Origin: Miltoncostaea sp963762825
Lineage (GTDB): Bacteria > Actinomycetota > Thermoleophilia > Miltoncostaeales > Miltoncostaeaceae
Direction of reading: 5' to 3'
Length of the DNA stretch: 64,000 nt
Assembly (NCBI GenBank): GCA_963762825.1
Contig: CAVXLZ010000002.1
Coordinates: forward strand, 930,001-994,000
A model generated the notes under the pieces. It did not search any database. It was not told where the DNA came from and saw nothing but the letters and a program-made list of their open reading frames with translations. Position 1 is the first letter of the stretch. Each line of letters starts with the position of its first letter. This document shows positions 7,571-15,617 of this stretch, one piece after another. The translations under genes and the position numbers were made by a program.

Positions 7571-8550
7571 GAGTAGCGGTCGACCACGCCGTCGGCGATC
7601 TCGAGCAGGGCCGGGACATCGGCGCCGTCGGCCGGGCCGTCCTCGATCGCCCGTCGCGCCGCGGCCACGAACGCCAGGGCCCGCTCGCGCGCGATGCGCA
7701 GCCCCTCATGCGCGGCGAGCCGGTCGCACAGGGCGTAGAGGTCGGGACCCTGGCACGCAGCCGCCACCTCGGGGCGCAGACCGGGCTCCACCCCGAGCGC
7801 CAGGATCACCGGCAGGGTGACCGTTCCGTCGCAGAGGTCCGTGCCGCGTCGCTTCCCGGTGGCGGCCGGCGCCCCGGCCAGATCGAGGATGTCGTCGAAG
7901 ATCTGGAAGGCCATCCCGACGTTCTCCCCGAAGGCGGCGAGCCGCTCCTCCGCCTCGCTCCCGGCGCCGCCGATCATCGCTCCGAGCCGGCAGGCGACCG
8001 AGAAGAGCGCTGCGGTCTTGCGGCGACAACGCGCCAGGTAGGCCTCCTCGGTGAGGTCGAGGTCGAAGGCCGCGCGCTGCTGGTCCATCTCCCCCTGCGA
8101 GAGGTCGAGTGCAGCAACGGCGAGGGAGCTGACCGCGCGCGGTGAGCCCGTGCGGGTCAGCTCGCCGAACGCTCGTGCGAACAGGAAGTCGCCCGTGCTG
8201 ACGGCGCGCTCGGCACCGAGGGCGTTGGCGACGGTCGGCCGCCCCCGTCGCAACGTGGCGCCGTCGAGCAGGTCGTCGTGCACCAGAGTGGCCATGTGCA
8301 CCAGCTCCACCGCCGCACCGGCCGAGAGCAGGACGTCGCGCCGGTCGTCGTCGGCCAGAGCCGCTCGCGGAGCCGCGCAGAACACCAGCAGCGGCCGCAC
8401 CCGCTTGCCCCCCGCGGCCAGGGTGTCGGCCGCCGGCTGCACCACCTGTCCGGCGTGTCCGGCCACCGCATCGCGCAGCCGCTGCTCGCAGAGGGCGAGG
8501 AGAGGGGTCATGGGGCGTACCAGCGGGGGGAGCGGGACGGTCGAGGTCAC
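7567..8550 (-). CDS. Polyprenyl diphosphate synthase (menaquinone side chain)
   Basis: 327 aa, all-helical trans-isoprenyl diphosphate synthase. The first aspartate motif DDLLD is at 92-96 and the second, FDDILD, around 218-223. GKRVRPLL near residue 48 binds the pyrophosphate of the allylic substrate, and GDFLFARAF and KTAALFSVACRLGA are family helices. The context (mqnA, mqnC, menG, ubiX) indicates the hepta/octaprenyl tail of menaquinone; chain length cannot be read safely. GTG 8550 overlaps the menG stop as GTGA. Confidence 0.92.
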   Translation of the reverse strand: MTSTVPLPPLVRPMTPLLALCEQRLRDAVAGHAGQVVQPAADTLAAGGKRVRPLLVFCAAPRAALADDDRRDVLLSAGAAVELVHMATLVHDDLLDGATLRRGRPTVANALGAERAVSTGDFLFARAFGELTRTGSPRAVSSLAVAALDLSQGEMDQQRAAFDLDLTEEAYLARCRRKTAALFSVACRLGAMIGGAGSEAEERLAAFGENVGMAFQIFDDILDLAGAPAATGKRRGTDLCDGTVTLPVILALGVEPGLRPEVAAACQGPDLYALCDRLAAHEGLRIARERALAFVAAARRAIEDGPADGADVPALLEIADGVVDRYS

Positions 8551-9257
8551 GCGACGCGGCCGTGGTGGAGGGCGATGATCCCCCCGGCGAGCCGCCGCCA
8601 GCGCACGTCGGCCAGTCCGGCTGCCGCCATCCGCTCGGCCAGGGCGGGCGGCTCGGGGAAGCGGCGCACCGAGGCCGGCAGGTACGAGTACGCGGCGCCA
8701 TCTCGCCCGAGAAGCCTGCCCAGGTGGGGCACGATGCGGCCGAACCACACCTCGTAGAAGCGGCGCAGCCGGGCCGGGGTGGTGATCTCGAGGATCACCA
8801 GGCGCCCGCCGGGCCGGACCACCCGCGCCATCTCGGCGATGCCCTCGTCGAGGTTGCTGACGTTGCGGATGCCGAAGGCCACCGTCGCGGCGTCGAAGGT
8901 GTCGTCCGGGAAGGGCAGTGCGAGCGCGTCGGCGGCGAGGAACTGCACCTGTGCGCCGCGATCCCGGGCCTTCTGGCGGGCCCGCGCGAGCATCTCCTCG
9001 GCGAAGTCGACCCCGACCACCCGGCCCGCGGGCGTGACCCGGTCGGCCAGCTCGAAGGCCAGATCTCCTGTCCCGGTGCAGCAGTCGAGCGCCGAGTCGC
9101 CGGCGGCGAGGTCGGCGGCGGCTGCAGCGGCCCGGCGCCACCGGCCGTCCAGGCCGACGGTCATCGCCCGGTTGAGGCGGTCGTAGCGCGGGGCGATGCG
9201 GTCGAACATCTCCCGCACCTCCGTGGCAGGGAGGCGGCCGGGTGCCGGCCCGGTCAC
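8547..9257 (-). CDS. menG: Demethylmenaquinone methyltransferase
   Basis: 236 aa, UbiE/MenG-type SAM methyltransferase, doing the last step of menaquinone synthesis. Motifs: FDRIAPRYDRLN at the N-terminus, the SAM-binding glycine loop LDCCTGTGDLAFELA, VVGVDFAEEML, and the family marker FGIRNVSNLDEGIAEMARV, then KPGG-like RPGGRLVILE. The start overlaps the ubiX stop by 4 nt. As the organism uses futalosine genes, menaquinone rather than ubiquinone is the expected substrate. Confidence 0.93.
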   Translation of the reverse strand: MTGPAPGRLPATEVREMFDRIAPRYDRLNRAMTVGLDGRWRRAAAAAADLAAGDSALDCCTGTGDLAFELADRVTPAGRVVGVDFAEEMLARARQKARDRGAQVQFLAADALALPFPDDTFDAATVAFGIRNVSNLDEGIAEMARVVRPGGRLVILEITTPARLRRFYEVWFGRIVPHLGRLLGRDGAAYSYLPASVRRFPEPPALAERMAAAGLADVRWRRLAGGIIALHHGRVA

Positions 9258-9889
9258 GTCAGCGGCCCCATCGCCGCCGCGTCCTCGCCCCAGCGGGCCA
9301 TCAGGGTGTTGGGCACCCCGAGGTGGTCGAGGGCCTTGGCCACCATGAAGTTGACGATCTGATCGACGCTGCGGGGGAGGTTGTAGAAGCCGGGCATCGC
9401 CGGCATGACGATCGCCCCGGCGCGCGTCAGCGTGGCCATGTTCTCGATGTGGATCAGGCTGAGGGGGGTCTCACGCGGCATCAGCACCAGGCGGCGGCGC
9501 TCCTTCAGCATCACGTCGGCGCAGCGGTGGATCAGGTTGCGCGCCGTGCCGTGTGCGATGGCCGCCATCGTCGAGCCCGAGCACGGCGCGATCAGCGCGG
9601 CGGGCGCCAGGGACGACCCCGAGGCGAACGGCGCCGTCAGGTCGTTCAGGCCGAGCACGGTCACCGATCCCGGGCCGGTGGCGTAGCGCTCCACGAACGT
9701 GGTGACGACCAGAGCCGGGTCGTCGGGCGGCCGCCGCCCCGCCTCGAGGATCTCGTGGCTGATCACGTGCGCGCCCGCGCCGCTCACGCAGAGGCCCACG
9801 TCGCATCCCGCGTCGGTGAGGGCGCGGAGGGCGTGGCCGGCGTAGGCGGCCCCGCTCGCACCGGTGACCCCGAGGAATACGCGCATCAC
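9254..9889 (-). CDS. ubiX: Flavin prenyltransferase
   Basis: 211 aa. GVTGASGAAYA is the FMN-binding N-terminus; CSGSTMAAIAHGTARNLI and ERRRLVLMPRETPLSLIHIENM are the UbiX/Pad1 signatures. The enzyme makes prenylated FMN, the cofactor of UbiD decarboxylases, and a UbiD homologue lies at 12409-13836. In the futalosine pathway UbiX/UbiD-type proteins are proposed to decarboxylate the naphthoate intermediate, so this pair plausibly serves menaquinone. First gene of the menaquinone series; the 82-nt gap upstream holds the qcr terminator. Confidence 0.92.
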   Translation of the reverse strand: MMRVFLGVTGASGAAYAGHALRALTDAGCDVGLCVSGAGAHVISHEILEAGRRPPDDPALVVTTFVERYATGPGSVTVLGLNDLTAPFASGSSLAPAALIAPCSGSTMAAIAHGTARNLIHRCADVMLKERRRLVLMPRETPLSLIHIENMATLTRAGAIVMPAMPGFYNLPRSVDQIVNFMVAKALDHLGVPNTLMARWGEDAAAMGPLT

Positions 9890-9928
9890 GCCACCGATCC
9901 TAGCGGGGCGGCATCACCCGGAGGATCG

Positions 9929-9960
9929 ACCCGACCGGGGGCGCTCGCCCCCGGTCGGGT
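9929..9960 (-). terminator. Strong hairpin after qcrC
   Basis: 14-bp perfect stem (ACCCGACCGGGGGC pairing with its complement) and a 4-nt loop, starting 12 nt after the qcrC stop. No T-run follows, as is usual in very GC-rich genomes. It separates the qcr operon from ubiX. Confidence 0.7.
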
Positions 9961-9971
9961 GCACGGGCGCC

Positions 9972-10716
9972 CTACTTGTACTTGGTCCCGAGCCCGCTGA
10001 GGAACGTGCCGAGCTGCGTGTACTGCTCCGGAGTGAACGTGGTGAAGCTCGGCATCACGTTGCCCGGGGGGTTCTTGAGGAAGTCCCTCGTAGAACTGCG
10101 GGCGGCTGTCCCTTCGCGCCCACGTTCGTGAGGTTCGGCCCGGGGCCGGGTGCCCCCACCCCCGCCACGTTGTGGCAGGCGGTACAGCCGTTGGCCAGGA
10201 ACAGGGCCGCGCCGGCCTTCGCGCGTCTCGATCGAGGCCGGTCAGGGGAAGGCCCTCGCTGCCGACGCCCTCGTTGGAGCTTGCTCCGAGGTGGGTCATG
10301 TACGCGAGGAAGATGATCATCCCGATGCCGGTCGCGAGCGCGAAGGGGCGCCTCTGGATCCGCCGCTCCGGCCCCCTGTCGATGAACGGGGTGGCGATCA
10401 GCAGCACCATCAGGATGTTCGGCACGATGAAGGTCGCCATGATGACCGGCATCAGCGCGTTCTGGCCCTTGAAGATCTTCAGCAGCTCGAAGAGGAAGAA
10501 GAAGTACCACTCCGGGCGCGGCACGAAGTCGGTGCTCGCCGGGTTGACCGGCTCGCCGATCTCCACCCGGTGCCAGATGGCCATCGCGATCACCAGCGCG
10601 ATGGCCAGCGTCGCGATGAGCAGGTCCTTGTAGATGGCGTAGGGGAAGAAGGGCTTGCCCTCCTTCTTGGCCTGCGCGTAGTCGCGCTTGTAGTACTCCT
10701 GCTGGGCGCGGTTCAC
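9972..10716 (-). CDS. qcrC: Cytochrome bc complex subunit IV fused to cytochrome c (frame interrupted)
   Basis: The N-terminal half reads as subunit IV of a b6f-like complex: IGEPVNPASTDFVPRPEWYFFF (the PEWY quinol-site motif) and several membrane helices to about residue 145. A second frame continues KAGAALFLANGCTACHNVAG with the heme c motif CTACH, and a third finishes DFLKNPPGNVMPSFTTF (axial Met) to TAG at 9974-9972. Restoring one base near 10221-10226 and removing one G in each GGG run at 10110-10112 and 10085-10087 yields a continuous protein of 247 aa. This fusion is the Bacillus QcrC architecture. The errors look technical because every domain is otherwise intact. ATG 10716 overlaps the qcrB stop. 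Confidence 0.85.
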
Positions 10717-11555
10717 GACTGGCCCTCGGCCTTCACGGGCTCGGGTGTGGATGCCGGGGGCGCCACGGCGGGCACCTCACGCCGCCCATAGGGCAGGCGC
10801 TCGCTCTCGGCCGCGCGCCTCGCCTCCTCCTCGGATCGCTCCACGGCCATCCGCCGCTTGCTGTACGGGGGCTCGGCGATGCCGAGCTTGGCCACCAGGT
10901 ACATGTGCAACCCGATGAAGGTCGCCATGCCACCGGGTATCACGAGCATATGGATCGAGTAGAAGCGCGAGAGCGTCTCCGGCCCGAACTCGGGCCCGGC
11001 GCGGAGGATGTCGGCGACGTAGGGGCCGAGGATCGGCGCGCTGGCGGTGATGTTCACCGCCACGACGGTCGCCCAGTAGGCCTTCTGGTCCCACACCAGC
11101 AGATAGCCGGTGAGGCCCATGAACATCGTCATGATGAGCAGGATCGCACCGGTCACCCAGGTCAGCTCGCGTGGGTACTTGTACGACCCGAAGAAGAAGA
11201 CGCGCCCGAGATGGAGGAAGACCACCACGATCATCGCGCTGGCGCCCCACTTGTGCATGCCGCGCACCAGCCAGCCCCAGGTCACCTCGTTGGTGATGGT
11301 CTCGATGCTCTGGTAGGCGCTGTTCGGGTCGGGCTTGTAGTACATCGCGAGGATGATCCCGGTGATGGCCTGCACTCCGAAGAGCGCCATGGCGGTGAAA
11401 CCGAGGGTCTGGAACCAGCTCGTCTCGGCCGGGATGTTGCGGAAGAGGAACCACTTGGCGCCGGTGGTGACGCCGGTGCGGTGATCGACGTAGTCGAGGG
11501 TCGCCTCTCCCGCCTTGACGGCCGGGTTCTTGGGTCCGATGTTTGTGGTCGCCAC
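10713..11555 (-). CDS. qcrB: Cytochrome b (b6-type) of menaquinol:cytochrome c reductase
   Basis: 280 aa. Four core helices carry the two b hemes, with ligand pairs H101/H115 and H202/H217 spaced H-x13-H and H-x14-H as in cytochrome b6. MHKWGASAMIVVVFLHLGR and the SRFYSIHMLVIPG segment are diagnostic. A hydrophilic C-terminal tail of about 45 residues (SEEEARRAAESERLPYGRR) is longer than usual. Works with the Rieske protein 10 nt upstream and QcrC, overlapping downstream, to pass electrons from menaquinol to cytochrome c. Confidence 0.95.
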   Translation of the reverse strand: MATTNIGPKNPAVKAGEATLDYVDHRTGVTTGAKWFLFRNIPAETSWFQTLGFTAMALFGVQAITGIILAMYYKPDPNSAYQSIETITNEVTWGWLVRGMHKWGASAMIVVVFLHLGRVFFFGSYKYPRELTWVTGAILLIMTMFMGLTGYLLVWDQKAYWATVVAVNITASAPILGPYVADILRAGPEFGPETLSRFYSIHMLVIPGGMATFIGLHMYLVAKLGIAEPPYSKRRMAVERSEEEARRAAESERLPYGRREVPAVAPPASTPEPVKAEGQS

Positions 11556-11565
11556 GGACGCCTCT

Positions 11566-12276
11566 CTAGAAGGGGTAGAGGTTGGAGAGGACGCCGGTCA
11601 CCGGCTCGCCCGCGCCGTGCAGGTCGTACGGCTTCTGCTCGGCGTCGATCGAGAACGGCCGGCCGACCAGCACGCGGTCGTCCGGCTTCGCCCCCGCGGT
11701 GGGGACACCCTTGGTGACGTCGGTCTGCACCGCCACGTCCTTGCCCGCGGGCGTCACGATCTTGACGTCGAAGCGATCCAACGGCCTCGGCGGCGGACCG
11801 GAGGTGACGAGGCCCAGCGAGTCGTAGGCGCCGCCGTGGCAGGGACACGCGTAGACGTCACCGCCGGGCGAGTAGGCCACCGGGCAGCCGAGGTGCGCGC
11901 AGCGGTTCCAGATGGCGATGATGCCCCCGTCGCGATTGCGCAGGAACGCGCGCCGGTCGGACTCGGGCGCGGGGCCCGAGACGGCGATCGACGCGGTCTG
12001 GCCGTCGGGGAAGTCGGAGAGAGGCCCGACATCGACCCACCGCCAGGGCTCCTCCTTGAGGGCGTCGGCGGCGGCGAAGCCCACGACCGGGACGAGGATG
12101 GCCGCCGTCATCACGCCACCGGTCACCACGGCGACGCCGGACAGGAACCTGGTCCGCGTGATGAATGCGGGGTCGTCGTGGTGATCGTGGACGGGCTCGG
12201 GTACGTGCGCCGCCGGCCCGCTGTACTGACCCCCGCGAGTTCCTCCGGCGGTCCCGTCCCCCTGGCTCTCAGCCAA
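11566..12276 (-). CDS. qcrA: Rieske iron-sulfur protein
   Basis: 236 aa with a TTG start (12276) preceded by AGGAGGT six nt upstream, which fixes the start. A His-rich N-terminus (EPVHDHHDDPAFITRTRFL) precedes one membrane anchor (about 44-70). The 2Fe-2S ligands are C126-x-H128 (CAHLGC) and C144-x2-H147 (CPCHGG), with C131 and C146 as the expected disulfide. RTRFLSG may replace a twin-arginine signal; a classic RR is not visible. Long gaps in the cluster-binding fold match actinobacterial Rieske proteins. Confidence 0.94.
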   Translation of the reverse strand: MAESQGDGTAGGTRGGQYSGPAAHVPEPVHDHHDDPAFITRTRFLSGVAVVTGGVMTAAILVPVVGFAAADALKEEPWRWVDVGPLSDFPDGQTASIAVSGPAPESDRRAFLRNRDGGIIAIWNRCAHLGCPVAYSPGGDVYACPCHGGAYDSLGLVTSGPPPRPLDRFDVKIVTPAGKDVAVQTDVTKGVPTAGAKPDDRVLVGRPFSIDAEQKPYDLHGAGEPVTGVLSNLYPF

Positions 12277-12327
12277 CCCCGACCTCCTGCGATGTCGTCC
12301 TGCGGCCGGACCCCGGCACGCCCCGGG

Positions 12328-12358
12328 GATTCAACCCGACGGGAGGGGCAGATTCAAC
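12328..12358 (-). repeat. Direct repeats GATTCAAC upstream of the qcr operon
   Basis: GATTCAAC occurs at 12328-12335 and again at 12351-12358, 23 nt apart (about two helical turns), within the 132-nt gap between ubiD and qcrA. No clear promoter boxes are visible. This may be a control site for the qcr operon; a small hairpin (CTCCT-CGA-AGGAG) near 12387-12399 could end ubiD transcription. Confidence 0.35.
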
Positions 12359-12408
12359 GACTGCCGACGGGGCCGGACGTCCCTTCTCCTCGAAGGAGGA
12401 CGCCCGCG

Positions 12409-13836
12409 TCAGGCGATTCCGTACTCGTCCCAGCGCCGATCGACCAGCGAGCGCACCTCGTCGCTCATCACGATCCCGTCGGGCCATGGCCGCACCAGCC
12501 CCTCGCCGTCCCACTTGCGGGTGGCGTCGAATCCGACCTTGGAGCCGTAGGCGAAGTACGGGGCCGCGTGATCGAGGGCGTCGACCGGGCCCTCCACCAC
12601 CAGCATGTCCCGCCCGGCATCGACGTTCGAGAACGCCTGGAAGGCCACCGCCGAGAGGTCCTGCACGTCCACGTCGTGGTCCACCACGACCACGCAGCGG
12701 CTGAGCGACAGCAGTCCGAGGCCCCAGATGGCGCTCATCAGCTTCTTGGCGTGCCCCGGGTAGCGCTTCTTCACCGAGACGATCGCGCAGTTGTGGAAGA
12801 CGCCCTCCAGCGGGAGGTTCATGTCGACGAGGTCCGGCAGCGTCATCCGGATGATCGGCAGGAAGAGGCGCTCGGTGGCCTTTCCGAGGTAGAAGTCCTC
12901 CATCGGCGGCGGCCCGACGATGGTCGTGGAGTAGATCGCGTCGCGGCGCATCGACATGCCGGTCAGGTGGAAGGTGGGGTAGTCGTCGACCGGCGTGTAG
13001 AAGCCGGTGTGGTCGCCGAAGGGCCCCTCGGGCCGCAGGTCGTCGGCGTCGACGTAGCCCTCGAGCACGATCTCGGCCTCGGCCGGGACCTCCAGATCGA
13101 CGGTCCGGCACTTCACCATCTCGACGCTCCTGCCGCGCAGGAAGCCGGCGAAGATCATCTCGTCGATGCCGGGCGGCAGGGGCGCGGTCGCCGAGTAGGT
13201 GGTGGCCGGGTGCGAGCCGATCACGACCGCCACGGGCACGCGGCCCTCCGAGTCGCGCAGGTGGGCCGCCCCGTCCTTGTGGATCTGCCAGTGCATCATC
13301 GCCGTGCGCCGGTCGACCTTCTGGATGCGGTACATGCCGCAGTTGCGCGCGCCGGTCACCGGGTCGCGGCTGAACACCAGCGGCAGCGTGACGTACGGGC
13401 CGCCGTCGTCGGGCCAGCAGGTGAGGATCGGCAGCAGGTCGAGATCGGGCTCGTCCAGCCATACCTCCTGGCATGGAGCGTCCTTGACCATCTTCGACGA
13501 GAAGGAGGCCAGCTCGCGCAGCTTGCCGAGCGCCTTCATCTTGGCCACGACGCCCTGGGGCGGCTGGAGGTCCATCAGGGTCTCGATGCGTTCGCCGAGC
13601 GCGTCCAGGCTCTCGGTGCCGAGGGCCATGCACATCCGCCGATCCGTACCGAACTGGTTGATCAGCACCGGCAGGCGGCTGCCGGCGACGTCGGTGAACA
13701 GGAGGGCGGGGCCGCCGGCCTTCGAGACGCGGTCCGCGATCTCCGTGATCTCGAGGTGTGGATCGACGTGCGCGGTGACGCGCCGCAGCTCGCCGGCCTT
13801 CTCGAGGGCCTTGACCCAATCCCGGAGATCCTTCAT
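12409..13836 (-). CDS. ubiD: UbiD-family decarboxylase
   Basis: 475 aa, full length for the prenyl-FMN-dependent UbiD family. DLRDWVKALEKAGELRRV opens the protein; RNCGMYRIQKVDRRTAMMHWQ, the EGPFGDHTGFYTP segment with the conserved Glu of the E-R-E catalytic network, and VSVKKRYPGHAKKLM are family hallmarks. With UbiX 2.5 kb downstream, it could be the late futalosine-pathway decarboxylase (MqnM/MqnL type) rather than a ubiquinone enzyme. ATG 13836 overlaps the previous stop. Confidence 0.92.
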   Translation of the reverse strand: MKDLRDWVKALEKAGELRRVTAHVDPHLEITEIADRVSKAGGPALLFTDVAGSRLPVLINQFGTDRRMCMALGTESLDALGERIETLMDLQPPQGVVAKMKALGKLRELASFSSKMVKDAPCQEVWLDEPDLDLLPILTCWPDDGGPYVTLPLVFSRDPVTGARNCGMYRIQKVDRRTAMMHWQIHKDGAAHLRDSEGRVPVAVVIGSHPATTYSATAPLPPGIDEMIFAGFLRGRSVEMVKCRTVDLEVPAEAEIVLEGYVDADDLRPEGPFGDHTGFYTPVDDYPTFHLTGMSMRRDAIYSTTIVGPPPMEDFYLGKATERLFLPIIRMTLPDLVDMNLPLEGVFHNCAIVSVKKRYPGHAKKLMSAIWGLGLLSLSRCVVVVDHDVDVQDLSAVAFQAFSNVDAGRDMLVVEGPVDALDHAAPYFAYGSKVGFDATRKWDGEGLVRPWPDGIVMSDEVRSLVDRRWDEYGIA

Positions 13837-14351
13837 CGGAGCAGAGCCTCCTCCAGTCCGGGCGTCGGGGGAAGGCCGTCGGCGAGCACGGCGAGCCCGG
13901 CTGCGTCGCCGTGGACGCGCAGGGCGCGCTGCGACGCGAGGAAGGCCGCGCCGGTCTCGGCCTCGCACGGCCCGCGCCGCGCCGCGATCGCCGCGGTCGT
14001 GCCGCGCCACAGGGGCACCAGCGCCCCGTGCGTCTCGGCGGCCACCAGGCCGGCGCCGAGTGCGATCAGGTCGGCCAGCGCCGCCACGATGAACAGATCC
14101 CCGGCCGCGGCGATCCGCACCAGTCCGTGGGCGTAGCAGTAGTCGCCCGCAAGCACTTCCCGGCCGGGCGCGGAGGGTGTCAGGTGTCTCGGTTGTCCGT
14201 GGTGGAGGAGGAAGCCCTCGAGGATCAGGTCGAGGCCGGCGGCCTCGTAGGGGCTGAGGGGGGGCGAGACGAGCGGCGAGAGCAGGGGTGCCACCGCAGG
14301 CTCCCTCAGCTCCGCTGCGAGTGCGGGCTCGGCGGCGAGGATGTCCCTCAC
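13833..14351 (-). CDS. Helical protein resembling a degenerate polyprenyl synthase
   Basis: 172 aa from GTG 14351 (GTGA overlap with the hemL stop; ATGA overlap with ubiD). All-helical composition; EVLAGDYCYAHGLVRIAAAG followed by DLFIVAALADLI parallels the GDFLFARAFGEL helix of isoprenyl diphosphate synthases such as the one at 7567-8550. No DDxxD motif is present, so catalysis is unlikely. It might be a small non-catalytic subunit, as in two-component heptaprenyl synthases, or simply an old paralogue. Tight coupling to ubiD links it to quinone synthesis. Confidence 0.55.
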   Translation of the reverse strand: MRDILAAEPALAAELREPAVAPLLSPLVSPPLSPYEAAGLDLILEGFLLHHGQPRHLTPSAPGREVLAGDYCYAHGLVRIAAAGDLFIVAALADLIALGAGLVAAETHGALVPLWRGTTAAIAARRGPCEAETGAAFLASQRALRVHGDAAGLAVLADGLPPTPGLEEALLR

Positions 14352-15617
14352 GCGTCCGCCGCCCGCGCCAGCGCCGCGCGCGCGACGGCCAGCTCTTCGT
14401 CGCCGTGCGCGAGGCCCGTGAACCACGCCTCGTACTGGGACGGGGGCGGGTAGACACCCTCGGCCAGCAGCGCCCTGGCGAAGCGCCCGTAGGCCTCGGT
14501 GTCGCTGCGCGTGGCGTCGCCGTAGTCGCGGACCGGGCCGTGGGTGAAGAACGGCGTCAGCATCGAGCCCACCCGGTTGATGTGGACCGGCGCCCCGCTG
14601 GCGCGCAGGGCGTCCTCGAGCGCGTCCCCGCTCGCCTCGAGGCGCTCGTACACTCCCTCGCGGGCAAGCTCGCCCATCACCGCCAGGCCAGCCGCGGTGG
14701 CGAGGGGATTCCCCGACAGGGTCCCGCCCTTGGTAGCAGGGGCCCTCGGGCGCGAGCTGGCCCATCACGTCGCGGCGGCCGCCGAAGGCGCCGACCGGCA
14801 GCCCTCCGCCGATGATCTTGCCGAAGCAGGTGATGTCCGCCCGCACGCCGTAGCGCTCCTGCGCACCGCCGCGGGCCACCCGGAAGCCGGTGATGACCTC
14901 ATCGAGGATCAGGAGGGCTCCGGTGCGGTCGCAGGCGCCCCGCAGGGCGGCGAGGTAGCCGTCGTCCGGCGGAACGACGCCCATGTTCCCGGCGACCGGC
15001 TCCACGATGATCGCCGCGGCGCCCTCGAGCGCGGCCTCGGCCGCGGCCGCGTCGTTGAACGGGACGATGTGGGTCGCCGCCGTCGCGGCCGCCGTCACGC
15101 CGGCGCTGGCCGGTACGCCGAGCGTCGTGAGCCCGCTCCCCGCCTCGGCCAGCAGCCCGTCGATGGCGCCGTGGTAGCCGCCGGCCACCTTCACGATGGT
15201 CTCGCGCCCGGTGGCGGCGCGCGCCAGGCGCAGCGCGCCCATCACCGCCTCGCTTCCGGAGGAGGTCATCCTCAACTGCTCAACCGAGGGAACGGCATCG
15301 CAGATCGTCTCGGCGAAGACCACCTCGCGTTCGGTGGGGGCGCCGTAGGAGGTCCCGAGGGGCAGCGCTCGGCCGACGGCCCGCACCACCGCCTCGGCGG
15401 TGTGGCCGAGGATGGCGGGGCCCCACGTGGAGAGGAAGTCCACGTAGCGGTTGCCGTCGGCGTCCCAGACGTGGGGCCCCTCGGCGCGCGCGATGAACAG
15501 AGGGTCGCGTCCGATGGAGCGCATGGCGCGCACGGGGGAGTTGACGCCCCCCACGAGCACCTTCCGGGCGCGCGCGAACAGCTCCGCGCTGCGCGCGCCC
15601 TCTGGCGCCGCGTTCAG
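14348..15617 (-). CDS. hemL: Glutamate-1-semialdehyde 2,1-aminomutase (one frame break)
   Basis: About 422 aa once repaired. PLP enzyme making 5-aminolevulinate for tetrapyrroles. VGGVNSPVRAM, MTSSGSEAVMGALRLAR, LILDEVITGFR and the catalytic K267 in CFGKIIGGGLPVGAF are all present. Near 14731 the frame slips after EGPCYQ: one surplus base in CCAAGGGCGGG turns the expected GGTLSGNPLA into another frame. The remainder (MGELAREGVYERLEA to the stop at 14348) is intact, so this is probably a sequence error. No ATG/GTG lies near the N-terminus; CTG 15617, overlapping the previous stop as CTGA, is the best start. Confidence 0.85.

Noticed and set aside
11515..14136. 873-aa open frame on the plus strand across the qcr-ubiD region
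   Set aside because: Antisense to qcrA, ubiD and neighbours, which have full family motifs; composition (His/Arg/Gly/Val runs) is that of a mirrored GC-rich frame.
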